Shown: one piece after another, positions 25,690-33,304 of the stretch
Layout: every line of letters starts with the position of its first letter
How positions within the stretch are numbered: the stretch's first letter is position 1
DNA from: Prevotella sp.
GTDB taxonomy: Bacteria > Bacteroidota > Bacteroidia > Bacteroidales > Bacteroidaceae
Length of the DNA: 61,751 nt
NCBI GenBank assembly: GCA_017483185.1
Contig: JAFULM010000036.1
Coordinates: 1-61,751, forward strand
Reading direction: 5' to 3'
Notes under the pieces: generated by a model
Database searches by the model: none
Seen by the model: only the letters and a program-made list of their open reading frames with translations
Told to the model about the DNA's origin: nothing
Translations under genes and position numbers: made by a program

Positions 25690-26766
25690 TCATCCGCCCA
25701 CGTCAACGTTGTTGACGACAAGTCGCCATGAGAGGATGTTTATCACAGTGCTTACCCACTTGTTGTCTTTATCAAGGATGAGCGTCATGTTATATTCGTC
25801 GGCTCTGTCCAAGTATTCCTGATCGCCCATTTCCTCAAGATGCTTGCCTTTGACCATCAAGGCATAGTCTATCACCGGCAGGGACACTACCGTTTTGCCG
25901 CTTTCGACGGCGCGTATCTTCAGCATGGGCTTGGCAAATTGCGTCCAGTCCCGTGCAAACAGACGGTTGGTCGTCATCTCTGCGACCACGGCCTTGACGT
26001 TGGTGATGGCGCGTGTCGTAGCGTCGGCATGTGTCTTGGCTTCGCTTTCGTCGGAACCGACACCGGCTTCCACCGGATAGACAGCCCACGGGCGATAGAC
26101 GACTGGAGCCTCCATGAGCATGGAGTTGTCATAAGCCAGCCATCCGTTGTTGTCCTCAATACTGAATTCAAAGTCGTCGGGATTGATGTCCTCGCCCGAC
26201 AGATGTTGCAACACGACGCGGAACACGTTGGTGTCCTTCGTCAGTCGCATAGTGTAGATATAGTCTTCACCATCGTCGCTGTCCGGCAGCACGACGTCCA
26301 TCATGCCGTGGAACAGCGGTTGCAGATCCTTGTCCGAACGGAAAGGCTGCTGTTGTGTTGCCGTCACGCCGCTGATGCGGCAGTTCAGGTCTTCTATGTC
26401 TTCCGCCTTGTCGGCGTCAGGCAGCGTGAAAGTCTCTCCTTCTCCCAGTCCGCACCAGGCCACCAGACGGTATTTGCCCGGAGCGAGAGACAAGGTCATG
26501 GCATAATCATCAGACGCGAGAGCCGCTCCCCGTTCGGATGACGTCCACACCAGCTTCCCCTCTTCGTCGAACGCATAGAGACTCACCGACTTCACCTCGT
26601 TGGCGAAGGCATCGGCAAACTTCAGGTTCATGTCGTAGCGGAACTTCAAGCGGTAAGTGACCGTGCAATCGCCCTCATCGTCATAGACAAGGCTGTCGCA
26701 CGACGTTATCAGAAACAGTGCTGTCAACACCATTATCATCTGTCTGATATTATGCAATATATTCAT
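25690..26766 (-). CDS. FimB/Mfa2-family fimbrial anchor
   Basis: 358 residues. SPII signal MNILHNIRQMIMVLTALFLITSC; then CTVTYRLKFRYDMNLKFADAFANEVKSVSLYAFD, the signature of the FimB/Mfa2 domain, and a C-terminal INILSWRLVVNNVDV. In type V pili this protein caps the pilus base and anchors it to the outer membrane, limiting length. It follows the major subunit gene after 157 nt that contain a stem-loop. Confidence 0.9.
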   Translation of the reverse strand: MNILHNIRQMIMVLTALFLITSCDSLVYDDEGDCTVTYRLKFRYDMNLKFADAFANEVKSVSLYAFDEEGKLVWTSSERGAALASDDYAMTLSLAPGKYRLVAWCGLGEGETFTLPDADKAEDIEDLNCRISGVTATQQQPFRSDKDLQPLFHGMMDVVLPDSDDGEDYIYTMRLTKDTNVFRVVLQHLSGEDINPDDFEFSIEDNNGWLAYDNSMLMEAPVVYRPWAVYPVEAGVGSDESEAKTHADATTRAITNVKAVVAEMTTNRLFARDWTQFAKPMLKIRAVESGKTVVSLPVIDYALMVKGKHLEEMGDQEYLDRADEYNMTLILDKDNKWVSTVINILSWRLVVNNVDVGG

Positions 26767-26825
26767 CTAAATACTTAAATGTTTGGTCTTCTTAATTGTA
26801 AGGACACGATGTGAGTGTCTCGGAG

Positions 26826-26873
26826 TCTGATGTGGAAACCGCAGCGCGATTGCCACGGTTTCCACTCATCAGA
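26826..26873 (-). promoter_or_regulatory. intercistronic stem-loop between major pilin and anchor
   Basis: TCTGATGTGGAAACCG (26826-26841) pairs with CGGTTTCCACTCATCAGA (26856-26873). No U-run follows in the direction of transcription, so an mRNA-stabilising or partial-termination role, giving more major than minor subunit, is likelier than full termination. Confidence 0.5.
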
Positions 26874-26923
26874 TTCTTCGCCTCATGTCCAAAGTTGAAA
26901 AGAGTTTCCTTTCGGAATGTTTC

Positions 26924-28696
26924 TTACCACTCCAGACTTACGTCCTGCTTGACGATACGCCAAGAGAGGATGTTGATCTGAGCGGCGATATACGTGTCGA
27001 CGTTCTCCGGATGCTGGGGAACGATGACCTCTGTTGGATCAAGCACCGGAGTACCCATTCCTTTGACAGACGTGAGGTTGATGTCATAGACATGGTTGCG
27101 GACCACGCCGTACTTACCCTTTGCATCGTCAGCGCCGAAGTGCTCGATGTCAGTATAGTAATAGGTCCTGCCTTCATGCCAAACCTTCGTACCAGGCAGT
27201 GATTTCAGCATGTTGTTTACGTCTGTCGTATTCAATGCGTTTCCTTCCTCATCATAATATGTCTTTGACTCTGCGGTAGAAGTCAGCTGCAAATAACTAA
27301 AGTATCTCGGACTTGTCTCGCTGGCATCATCGGCGGCACCGGCCTTAGTCGCAGTAACAAATTCTACATCAGATGCCGGTATTTGGGTTGTCTTGGCAGC
27401 ATCCGTATATATTTTACTTGGCAGGAATCCCAGAATAGTAGCCTTCGCTCCGTCCTCTTTATAATATGCACCACCAAAGTTAACCAGTCCCAATGCCGTA
27501 GCCACACCTCCGTCGACAGTCACCAGAGTAGCTGCGATGATAGCCTGAGTACGGTTAGTGATTGTTGTCTTCGGGTCGTAGACAGTCTTTGAACCGTCCG
27601 CAGCGCCGGCGTCACCGGCGTTCTCAAGGCAGTAGACACGTCCCGTCTTGAAGTCCTGACCAATTTCATTATATTTGAAATGCTTTATGGTCGTATTGGT
27701 GACACCGGCTGTGTTCTCTGCCCAGTAAGAACGGAGACCAGGACTATTCCAACCTGTGAACAGACCGTTCCATGCTGTTGTGCTACCCACCTTCTTGATC
27801 AGATATGATTCGGGAGCGGTGCCTGTGACATCCCATTTGTTGAAGATGACATACAGTTGTTTGTTCGTGCCATCGACATTGACGGTGACGTAGTTGGCGC
27901 CATCCTTCAGCTTCACCGCCTTAACGGTTTCACCTCCGAACGTCACGCTTTCCGTCTCAATGCTCTCGTTCCAGTTTATGTCCATTTTGACCTTGGCGAC
28001 CACGCGCTCGATATAGATGTTGACAGGGTTGGCTTCGGCTGCTTCCTTGGTGTTGCAGAGATTGCCCGGCTCAATGTTTACGGCCGTAACCTGTCCGTCG
28101 GCGCCGGCATAAGAAGAGCTTGTCATGAGAAAGTTGTCGCCGGTCGTAACTTCGTCTACGGTTTGGGAGATGTTGCTGTAATCACCGATTATGGCACAGA
28201 GGTCTGCAAGAGACTTGGGGGCGTCTCCAAGAGCGGCTACATCATGATTTGCGACAGCAACGATCTTCTTCACATTGATGTTGTCACCAGTCTTGGTGTT
28301 GATCACGATTGTCGCCTTGATAATCTTCTCCACATTCGGCATGTTGTCTCCCGCGGGAATGATGTCTTGAGCGTCGAAAAAATTCTTGTTGTTATTAACA
28401 GCGGCAGTCGCATTCACTGTAATGGGGGCGCCGTTGTCGTCGAAGAAGTAGAAACGGAGGTTGTTTATCTTGTTCTCGTCGTCAGTGCCTTTTTCATTGC
28501 CTCCGTCTGTAACTGCTTTTGTCCCTGCGGGATTAACAATCTGAACCGTCATAAAACGGCTGCCTTCTGTGATGTCACCGGTCTCTACACCCGGGCCGGA
28601 ACCTGTCTCGGCCACGTCATCATCACTGCTCGAGCATGCGTAGAACGATGTGCATGCGAAAGCGAGCAACGTCAGGAATAACTTGTTCTTTTTCAT
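26924..28696 (-). CDS. Mfa1-family major fimbrial subunit
   Basis: 590 residues. The lipoprotein signal MKKNKLFLTLLAFACTSFYAC is followed by an acidic linker and NPAGTKAVTDGG, where FimA/Mfa1 pilins are cut after a basic residue to free the donor groove. The protein continues with two transthyretin-like beta domains (KINNLRFYFFDDNGAPI, VYIERVVAKVKMDINW) and ends AAQINILSWRIVKQDVSLEW, the donor-strand end typical of Mfa1. It is exported as a lipoprotein, processed at the surface and polymerised by strand exchange. It is the third gene of the operon. No RgpB-like protease is in the window. Confidence 0.9.
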   Translation of the reverse strand: MKKNKLFLTLLAFACTSFYACSSSDDDVAETGSGPGVETGDITEGSRFMTVQIVNPAGTKAVTDGGNEKGTDDENKINNLRFYFFDDNGAPITVNATAAVNNNKNFFDAQDIIPAGDNMPNVEKIIKATIVINTKTGDNINVKKIVAVANHDVAALGDAPKSLADLCAIIGDYSNISQTVDEVTTGDNFLMTSSSYAGADGQVTAVNIEPGNLCNTKEAAEANPVNIYIERVVAKVKMDINWNESIETESVTFGGETVKAVKLKDGANYVTVNVDGTNKQLYVIFNKWDVTGTAPESYLIKKVGSTTAWNGLFTGWNSPGLRSYWAENTAGVTNTTIKHFKYNEIGQDFKTGRVYCLENAGDAGAADGSKTVYDPKTTITNRTQAIIAATLVTVDGGVATALGLVNFGGAYYKEDGAKATILGFLPSKIYTDAAKTTQIPASDVEFVTATKAGAADDASETSPRYFSYLQLTSTAESKTYYDEEGNALNTTDVNNMLKSLPGTKVWHEGRTYYYTDIEHFGADDAKGKYGVVRNHVYDINLTSVKGMGTPVLDPTEVIVPQHPENVDTYIAAQINILSWRIVKQDVSLEW

Positions 28697-28807
28697 AAAA
28701 AATGTTTTTACTGTTTATAAATATTTATTGTTTCCTTATTCTATTGTGAGTGGAAGTGGGTTTCCTATCCATTCCATTCTTCTTTTTCCTTTTCGCTTCC
28801 GCCGTCC

Positions 28808-30235
28808 TCAGTCGTTTCTCCTCCGTCCTTCGTCGAGCTGACGCAGTGTCACTGCGGCCTGATCCAGTCCGAGTGCGGCGGCCTCTGAAAGGAATTTGCG
28901 TGCAGCGGTCAGGTCGTCACGGCGTATGGCCAAGGCTCCGCGGGCATAGACAGCCTCGGCCGAACTGCCCGCACGGTCGAGATAGCGTGCGGCAGCCTCG
29001 AGGTCGTCACGTCGGATGGCGGCGTTGGCGGCATTGAGATTGGCGACGCTGTCCGTCGGGAACATGCGGACGGCGGTCTCAAAGACTTCGGTGAATTCGT
29101 CCGTGCCCGGCTCACACTCCTGTGCGACGAGGTAGAACTCGTTTTGCGCGAGCTTTTGCGGTTGCGTCTTCATCACGCGGCGTATCTCATCTATGTCGCT
29201 GTACGAGCGTATGGTGTAGGCGATGCGGTAGTCCGTGTGGCGCAACGCCGGATAGAAGTGTTGCAGCATGAAGCGATAGTCTTCCGGATATGTACGCTTA
29301 ATTTTCGCCTCCTTGGCGTCAGGCTCCATGTCGCTGTCTATCAGAGAGAGGATGGCCTCGCGGTTGGCGATGTTTGACCGGTCGACATATCGGCGCAGCC
29401 CGGCCCAGTCTTCCGGCTCCGAGTCGGTCGTGATGACGCCGTCGGCGAAGTGGTAGAGCTGCTGTATGTGAGCCTTGAGCGCTGCCGTACGTCCGCGGGC
29501 AAGGTCACGGTTGTGGGCATAAGGGCTTTCCGGCGAAGCGTAACCCTTGAGCCAGACGTTGGTGATGGTGATGTCGCGGTCGGAACGGACGGAGTCGATC
29601 GTGGCCTCTATCTTGCCGAGTTCGACGGTGTTGCGCCGGTAGTCGGGACGTATCTCCGTGCGGTTGACGGGGAAGTCGACGAACGCCGAGCCTTCGAGCG
29701 AGTCGCGCTTCTGGGCGTCGGCCTGCGGCCGGATGTAGACGAGGGCCGGGAAGAAGTCGCCGTAGTGGCGACCAAGGAGTCCGTCGGCCTCGTCGACGAT
29801 GGTGTTGCAGCAGCCATAGTCCTCGCGGTGGAGCGAGACGGAGGCTCCCTCCATCCACTTCTCGTAGGGCACGAGAGCGTGATAGGCGACGGTGTCGGGC
29901 ATGTCTTTGGCGCGATAGTCGGTACCGTCGGAGCCGGTGAGCCGGTTTTCGGCGTTGCGCTGATAGTAGTAGTAACGGCGACGGCCATAGACGGCCACGG
30001 AGGGCAGCTGCATGGAGTCACGTCCGGCGACGATGCGCGGCGTGAGCAGCATGGCACGGTTGGAGCTGACGTTGACCTCGGCCAGACGCAGGGTCATGTC
30101 GACGGACATATAGTCACCGTTGCGTTTGGTCTGCAGTCCGTCGACCCCGACGCCCCCGACGGTGGTCTGCGCCACAGCCGGCATGGCCGTAGCGGCCGCG
30201 GCTGCCATCAAGAGTATGATATGCTTTGTCTTCAT
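28808..30235 (-). CDS. DUF3868 protein with OmpA-like and repeat regions
   Basis: 475 residues, signal peptide MKTKHIILLMAAAAATAMPAVAQ. An N-terminal DUF3868 part (DYMSVDMTLRLAEVNVSSNRAMLLTPRIV) leads to a periplasmic OmpA/peptidoglycan-binding-like segment (ITNVWLKGYASPESPYAHNRDLARGR). C-terminal TPR-like helices follow (AANAAIRRDDLEAAARYLDRAG, ALAIRRDDLTAARKFLSEAA). DUF3575-DUF3868 pairs precede Mfa1 genes in many Bacteroidales and are thought to form an outer-membrane/cell-wall platform for the pilus. Confidence 0.85.
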   Translation of the reverse strand: MKTKHIILLMAAAAATAMPAVAQTTVGGVGVDGLQTKRNGDYMSVDMTLRLAEVNVSSNRAMLLTPRIVAGRDSMQLPSVAVYGRRRYYYYQRNAENRLTGSDGTDYRAKDMPDTVAYHALVPYEKWMEGASVSLHREDYGCCNTIVDEADGLLGRHYGDFFPALVYIRPQADAQKRDSLEGSAFVDFPVNRTEIRPDYRRNTVELGKIEATIDSVRSDRDITITNVWLKGYASPESPYAHNRDLARGRTAALKAHIQQLYHFADGVITTDSEPEDWAGLRRYVDRSNIANREAILSLIDSDMEPDAKEAKIKRTYPEDYRFMLQHFYPALRHTDYRIAYTIRSYSDIDEIRRVMKTQPQKLAQNEFYLVAQECEPGTDEFTEVFETAVRMFPTDSVANLNAANAAIRRDDLEAAARYLDRAGSSAEAVYARGALAIRRDDLTAARKFLSEAAALGLDQAAVTLRQLDEGRRRND

Positions 30236-30249
30236 CGCGTTTCTTCGTT

Positions 30250-30834
30250 TTAGAACAGATATACTAAGTTGATTGCGGCCTTGGTCGGTCCGACATAGTG
30301 GTGGCTGCGTCCTGTCTCGGTCTTCTTGCCGCAGCCGGCGCAGCGGAAGCGGTCATAACGGGTATAGGAATAGCCGAGGCCTATCTCACCTTCGAGATTC
30401 CAGTGACGACCGAGCACCCAGGCATAGCCGTAGGCGACGCCGGCGCCGACAAACCACCCCTGATAGCGGGTGTCGGCGAGCTTGCGCGCGTCGGTGCCGA
30501 AGAGGTTGACACGGCCGTCGAAACCGCCGATATTGAACTGTCCGCCGTGGGCGTGCAGACCGACAAAGTGGCCACCGAAGCGGTCGCAGAACCAATAGCG
30601 TGCCTCTGGCTGCAAGGCCCAATGTTTCCAACGCCGGTCGTGCGAAAGGTCCCATGCGTTCAGCTGTCCCGTGACATCCAGCGTCCAGCGTGGTGCAAGT
30701 CCGATCTCGACACCGACATTCGGATTGAGCAACACGTCGGAGAGGAGATTGCTCTTGACCGCAATATCCTGTGCACTGACAGAACCGAGGGCTCCCGCCA
30801 AGGTTGTCACCAGATATAAGATAATCCTTTTCAT
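30250..30834 (-). CDS. DUF3575 outer-membrane protein, first gene of the pilus operon
   Basis: 194 residues, signal MKRIILYLVTTLAGALGSVSA. The DUF3575 beta-barrel pattern is clear: IAVKSNLLSDVLLNPNVGVEIGLAPRWTLDV, RRWKHWALQPEARYWFC, FVGLHAHGGQFNIGG. It ends 14 nt before the DUF3868 gene. No TAnnTTTG box lies between this ATG and the first inverted repeat at 30879-30894, so transcription must come from further upstream, through the invertible region. Confidence 0.88.
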   Translation of the reverse strand: MKRIILYLVTTLAGALGSVSAQDIAVKSNLLSDVLLNPNVGVEIGLAPRWTLDVTGQLNAWDLSHDRRWKHWALQPEARYWFCDRFGGHFVGLHAHGGQFNIGGFDGRVNLFGTDARKLADTRYQGWFVGAGVAYGYAWVLGRHWNLEGEIGLGYSYTRYDRFRCAGCGKKTETGRSHHYVGPTKAAINLVYLF

Positions 30835-30878
30835 TTTATATAATATCCTGTATACTCTTTGTTTCGGCCTTAAGCACT

Positions 30879-31093
30879 TCTCTTACCAAGAGAAAGTCCG
30901 CAAAGCAAAATTGTCACTCATGACGTTGCCTGTCAGTGAGTTCTGACATACCTGAGTGTGTGCTCCTGTTGTGCGAATGTTACAGAATGACATCGCAAAC
31001 CATACGGCGAATCCGAACTGGTGCCCCAACAGGGTTGTCTGTAATAAGACACAACGGAAATCACAGTCGCCAAAAACTTCTCTTGGTAAGAGA
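30879..31093. repeat. putative invertible segment A
   Basis: Perfect 16-bp inverted repeats bound 215 bp: TCTCTTACCAAGAGAA (30879-30894) and TTCTCTTGGTAAGAGA (31078-31093). Each repeat is itself a near-palindrome, TTCTCTT and AAGAGA around a 3-nt core (ACC/GGT), the form expected of a tyrosine-recombinase crossover site. No convincing promoter is seen inside on either strand. The interior reads open on the minus strand for ~70 codons. Confidence 0.7.
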
Positions 31094-31132
31094 TGCACTC
31101 AGTCAACCGTCACTTCCGTCACACATATCTAT

Positions 31133-31225
31133 TCATTCATCATATCCACCTCCAAGCACCAGACCTCTGTCGTCATAACTCGGACGGTTGCTCTCGACCA
31201 CTTTCTTTCTAATCAACATTTTCAT
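31133..31225 (-). CDS. possible 30-residue small protein between the two invertible segments
   Basis: ATG at 31225, stop at 31133. The peptide starts MKMLIRKKVVESNRPSYDD and ends GGGYDE: a basic first half, an acidic/Gly second half. It lies on the leader of the pilus transcript driven by the promoter in segment B. No homologue is recalled with certainty; it may be a leader peptide. Confidence 0.4.
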   Translation of the reverse strand: MKMLIRKKVVESNRPSYDDRGLVLGGGYDE

Positions 31226-31264
31226 TAGCGAACACCGCGGCGTTTGTCACCGCTATCCGCCTCT

Positions 31265-31466
31265 TTCTCTTTATAAGAGAGAGTTTATTTTGGCAAAGAT
31301 AAAATAATTATAGATAACAACAGTATCGTTTGTTATTAAAAATTTACAAAAAAGAAAAAAAGTTGAGCGAAATCAATAAGTGTCAAACAAACATTCTATC
31401 CATTTCCGTCATAAAGTACTGCCGCCAAGATGGTTGTACGCCTCTGTCTCTCTCTTATAAAGAGAA
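31265..31466. repeat. putative invertible segment B carrying the pilus promoter
   Basis: Perfect 19-bp inverted repeats bound 202 bp: TTCTCTTTATAAGAGAGAG (31265-31283) and its complement (31448-31466). Half-sites TTCTCTT/AAGAGA equal those of segment A, but the core is TAT instead of GGT. A minus-strand promoter sits inside, just within the left repeat, and faces the pilus operon. Confidence 0.75.
31294..31320 (-). promoter_or_regulatory. promoter inside invertible segment B, now facing the pilus operon
   Basis: Minus strand TATCTTTG (31301-31294) matches the -7 consensus exactly; TTG (31320-31318) lies 16 nt upstream. Predicted transcription starts near 31288, before the left repeat, and proceeds leftward. 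Inversion would point it to gene-free DNA. Confidence 0.65.
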
Positions 31467-31582
31467 GTATCGAAACACGGAAAACTATTCAACGGTTTTT
31501 GTAACATCTTTACTTTTGTCAATAAACGACATGTAAAAAATATGTGATCGTTTAAGAAAATGTGCCTTTTCCCTTGCTGCGG

Positions 31583-31947
31583 CAGAGATGCGGTTGATGC
31601 GCGAAACAGCCAACAGACAAGCAGAAGAACACTGGGAAAACACTGGGAGGGCAGGCTTCCAGCCTGCCAAAATCCTCATCGTTCATATTGATAATATTAT
31701 TTTATTAAGTAAGTATTCATTATTACTTTATAATAAGTTTTCCGAACACAGAGACACGGAGACACAGAGGACAATAGAACTCTGTGTCTCCGTGTCTCTG
31801 TGTTCAAAATATAAACTAATTGTTGCAACATACTTATTGTTGGCAGGCTGGAAGCCTGCCCTCCCAGTGTTCTCCCAGTATTATTCCAGTGTTCTCCCGC
31901 TTGTCTGTTGGCTGTTTCGCGCATCAACCGCATCTCTGCCGCCAAGT
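31583..31947. repeat. inverted duplication of a gene fragment around an R4 element
   Basis: The stretch 31583-31677 (codes MRLMRETANRQAEEHW on the plus strand) recurs in reverse at 31843-31947 (same peptide on the minus strand, preceded by LHSKEQVTDMLNALHDLAAE). Both end in a GGCAGGCTGGAAGCCTGCC palindrome. Between them lies the R4 element (31705-31837). This looks like a degraded small gene duplicated in inverted form. Confidence 0.6.
31705..31837 (+). repeat. ACACAGAGACACGG element, copy 1 (family R4)
   Basis: Contains GAACACAGAGACACGGAGAC and its complement as a hairpin, flanked by TAAGTAAGTATTCATTATTAC on the left and CTAATTGTTGCAACATACTT on the right. The whole ~133 bp recurs in opposite orientation at 59202-59335. 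Confidence 0.8.
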
Positions 31948-32064
31948 CGTGAAGTGCATTTAACATGTCCGTAACTTGCTCTTTACTATGTAAACCTCCG
32001 TACATTTACCTCTTTTTGTTTCTTAGGTTTGACCTAAGCGGGGGGACAGAATAGTTACAAACAC

Positions 32065-32460
32065 GGAACGGAAATGTTAAAAACTCGGAATTATCACAAC
32101 AAAAAGCCTCGATTTTAACATAAATTCTGCAGCGAGTCGTCCCTCGGTCTCAAATATGCGAGTTTTGCGCGTGCATCTTTTTCTCCCTGAGTCACAATGT
32201 GTTACGGCAGGAATCGACAAAATGTGCAACTTTTTCACCGTTTTTCCCATACCGTAAGGGCCCCGCGGGGTTGCAACGGGGCGCTCGTTGCATCACGACG
32301 GCGTGCCCGTTGCAAGACAATAAGCATGCCGTTGCGACCCCGCGGGGCCCTTACGGCAAGGCCACGGAATTTTTTTCGTCGGAAAATGGCCGCCGAATGT
32401 TAAAATCGGAGCGTCACCGCCGTTTTTTTCGAGCGTTTTTCGTGTGTTAAATTTTTGATA
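32065..32460. repeat. GC-rich dispersed repeat, full copy (family R1)
   Basis: The left block has TTAAAA...CTCGGAATTAT and TATGCGAGTTTTGCGCGTGC. The core is CCGTAAGGGCC (32252) to GGGGCCCTTACGG (32344-32356) with GTTGCAACGGG, CGTTGCATCACGAC and CCGTTGCA motifs. The right block has TTTTTTTCGAGCG and CGTGTGTTAAATTT. Near-complete copies lie at 43866-44255 and 53218-53590. Confidence 0.75.
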
Positions 32461-32512
32461 TTATCATGACACAACATTTGTCTTTCATCTACGCAGCAGT
32501 GGGACACACCCC

Positions 32513-32552
32513 AAAAAAAGCGGCACCGTGTCTCAACGACCCGAGTACCGCT
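32513..32552 (-). terminator. rho-independent terminator ending a possible RNA gene
   Basis: Minus strand: AGCGGTAC ... GTGCCGCT stem (32552-32519) followed by TTTTTTT (32519-32513). Confidence 0.7.
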
Positions 32553-32919
32553 AAATAACGCTATTAATAACTAAAAACCTTCATCTCTATGCCTTCCTCT
32601 GCCGAAACGACAAGTCTGCTTGATTGTGTCCGGCCTGATCGGAAGTTTCTCTAAAACTAAAGTACGCGACCTCGATGAGTCGTGACATACCAATCATTCA
32701 AATCTGTCGCCGCTCTGTCGTCACGACACTCATACGCAGCGGGGTGTCTCCTGAATCAATCTTTTTTATTACCTTTGGACTTACCTATCATCTGTTTATC
32801 CTAAATTCAATCGTCGATTTTACACAAACCGATATCTGACTACAATTTTAATAATCTCTTTTTTACCTTTAGCTATATGCTTTCTCCTTTCGTCTCGCGG
32901 CGGCATCTTCCGTCGTTTG
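32513..32919 (-). ncRNA. candidate ~400-nt transcript (RNA gene or small-ORF mRNA)
   Basis: A full consensus promoter and a terminator on the same strand enclose ~400 nt without a long frame. Inside, GTCACGACACTCAT (32720-32733) pairs with ATGAGTCGTGAC (32675-32686), a 12-bp stem with a 2-nt bulge. A 28-codon basic ORF starts at 32906 and an 11-codon one (MIGKSKGNKKD) further down. It does not match RNase P, tmRNA or SRP RNA motifs I know; 6S-type structure cannot be excluded. Confidence 0.45.
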
Positions 32920-32925
32920 ACGATG

Positions 32926-32955
32926 CAAAGGTACGACGAATAGCAAAACCGGCAA
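32926..32955 (-). promoter_or_regulatory. consensus promoter of the candidate RNA
   Basis: Minus strand TTG (32955-32953), exactly 19 nt, TACCTTTG (32933-32926). Confidence 0.75.
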
Positions 32956-33055
32956 CAAAAATGTAGCTGTTATTCAAAAAAAACGGCAGAAAATTGATGC
33001 AAATCAAGCGTTGTGTGCGCACACAGTCGTTATTTTTCCGACATTTGGAATGAAT

Positions 33056-33165
33056 GGTAGGGTCGCGACCGCCTCGTGGTCAATATGTAACCGCCCATGT
33101 ATATAACCCAACGAACGATTAAATCAGTTGGCACCGAGGCGGTCGCGACGGGTCGCGACCCTACC
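33056..33165. repeat. GTCGCGAC palindrome with a 10-bp arm deletion (family R2)
   Basis: The left arm reads GGTAGGGTCGCGACCGCCTC while the right arm keeps GAGGCGGTCGCGACGGGTCG and CGACCCTACC. The left has lost one of two GTCGCGAC units plus the spacer, as by slippage between direct repeats. Downstream (33180-33300) is a Gly-palindrome CCCTCCCTTCGGGAGGG and GGGTGTTAGGTGG tandem repeats. Confidence 0.8.
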
Positions 33166-33304
33166 ATGCCACTCCAAATAAATGTGTACAGAGAATGTAT
33201 CCCGAAGGGAGGTACTTGAATGTCTTAACGCATATCAAGCTCCCTCCCTTCGGGAGGGTTGGGGTGGGTGTTAGGTGGCTGTTAGGGATGGGTGTTAGGT
33301 GGTA

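Noticed and set aside
30879-31466. Inversion between segment A and segment B repeats
   Set aside because: Half-sites match but cores differ (GGT versus TAT), so exchange between them is not expected.
32513-32919. RNase P, tmRNA or SRP RNA
   Set aside because: None of their conserved core sequences is present.
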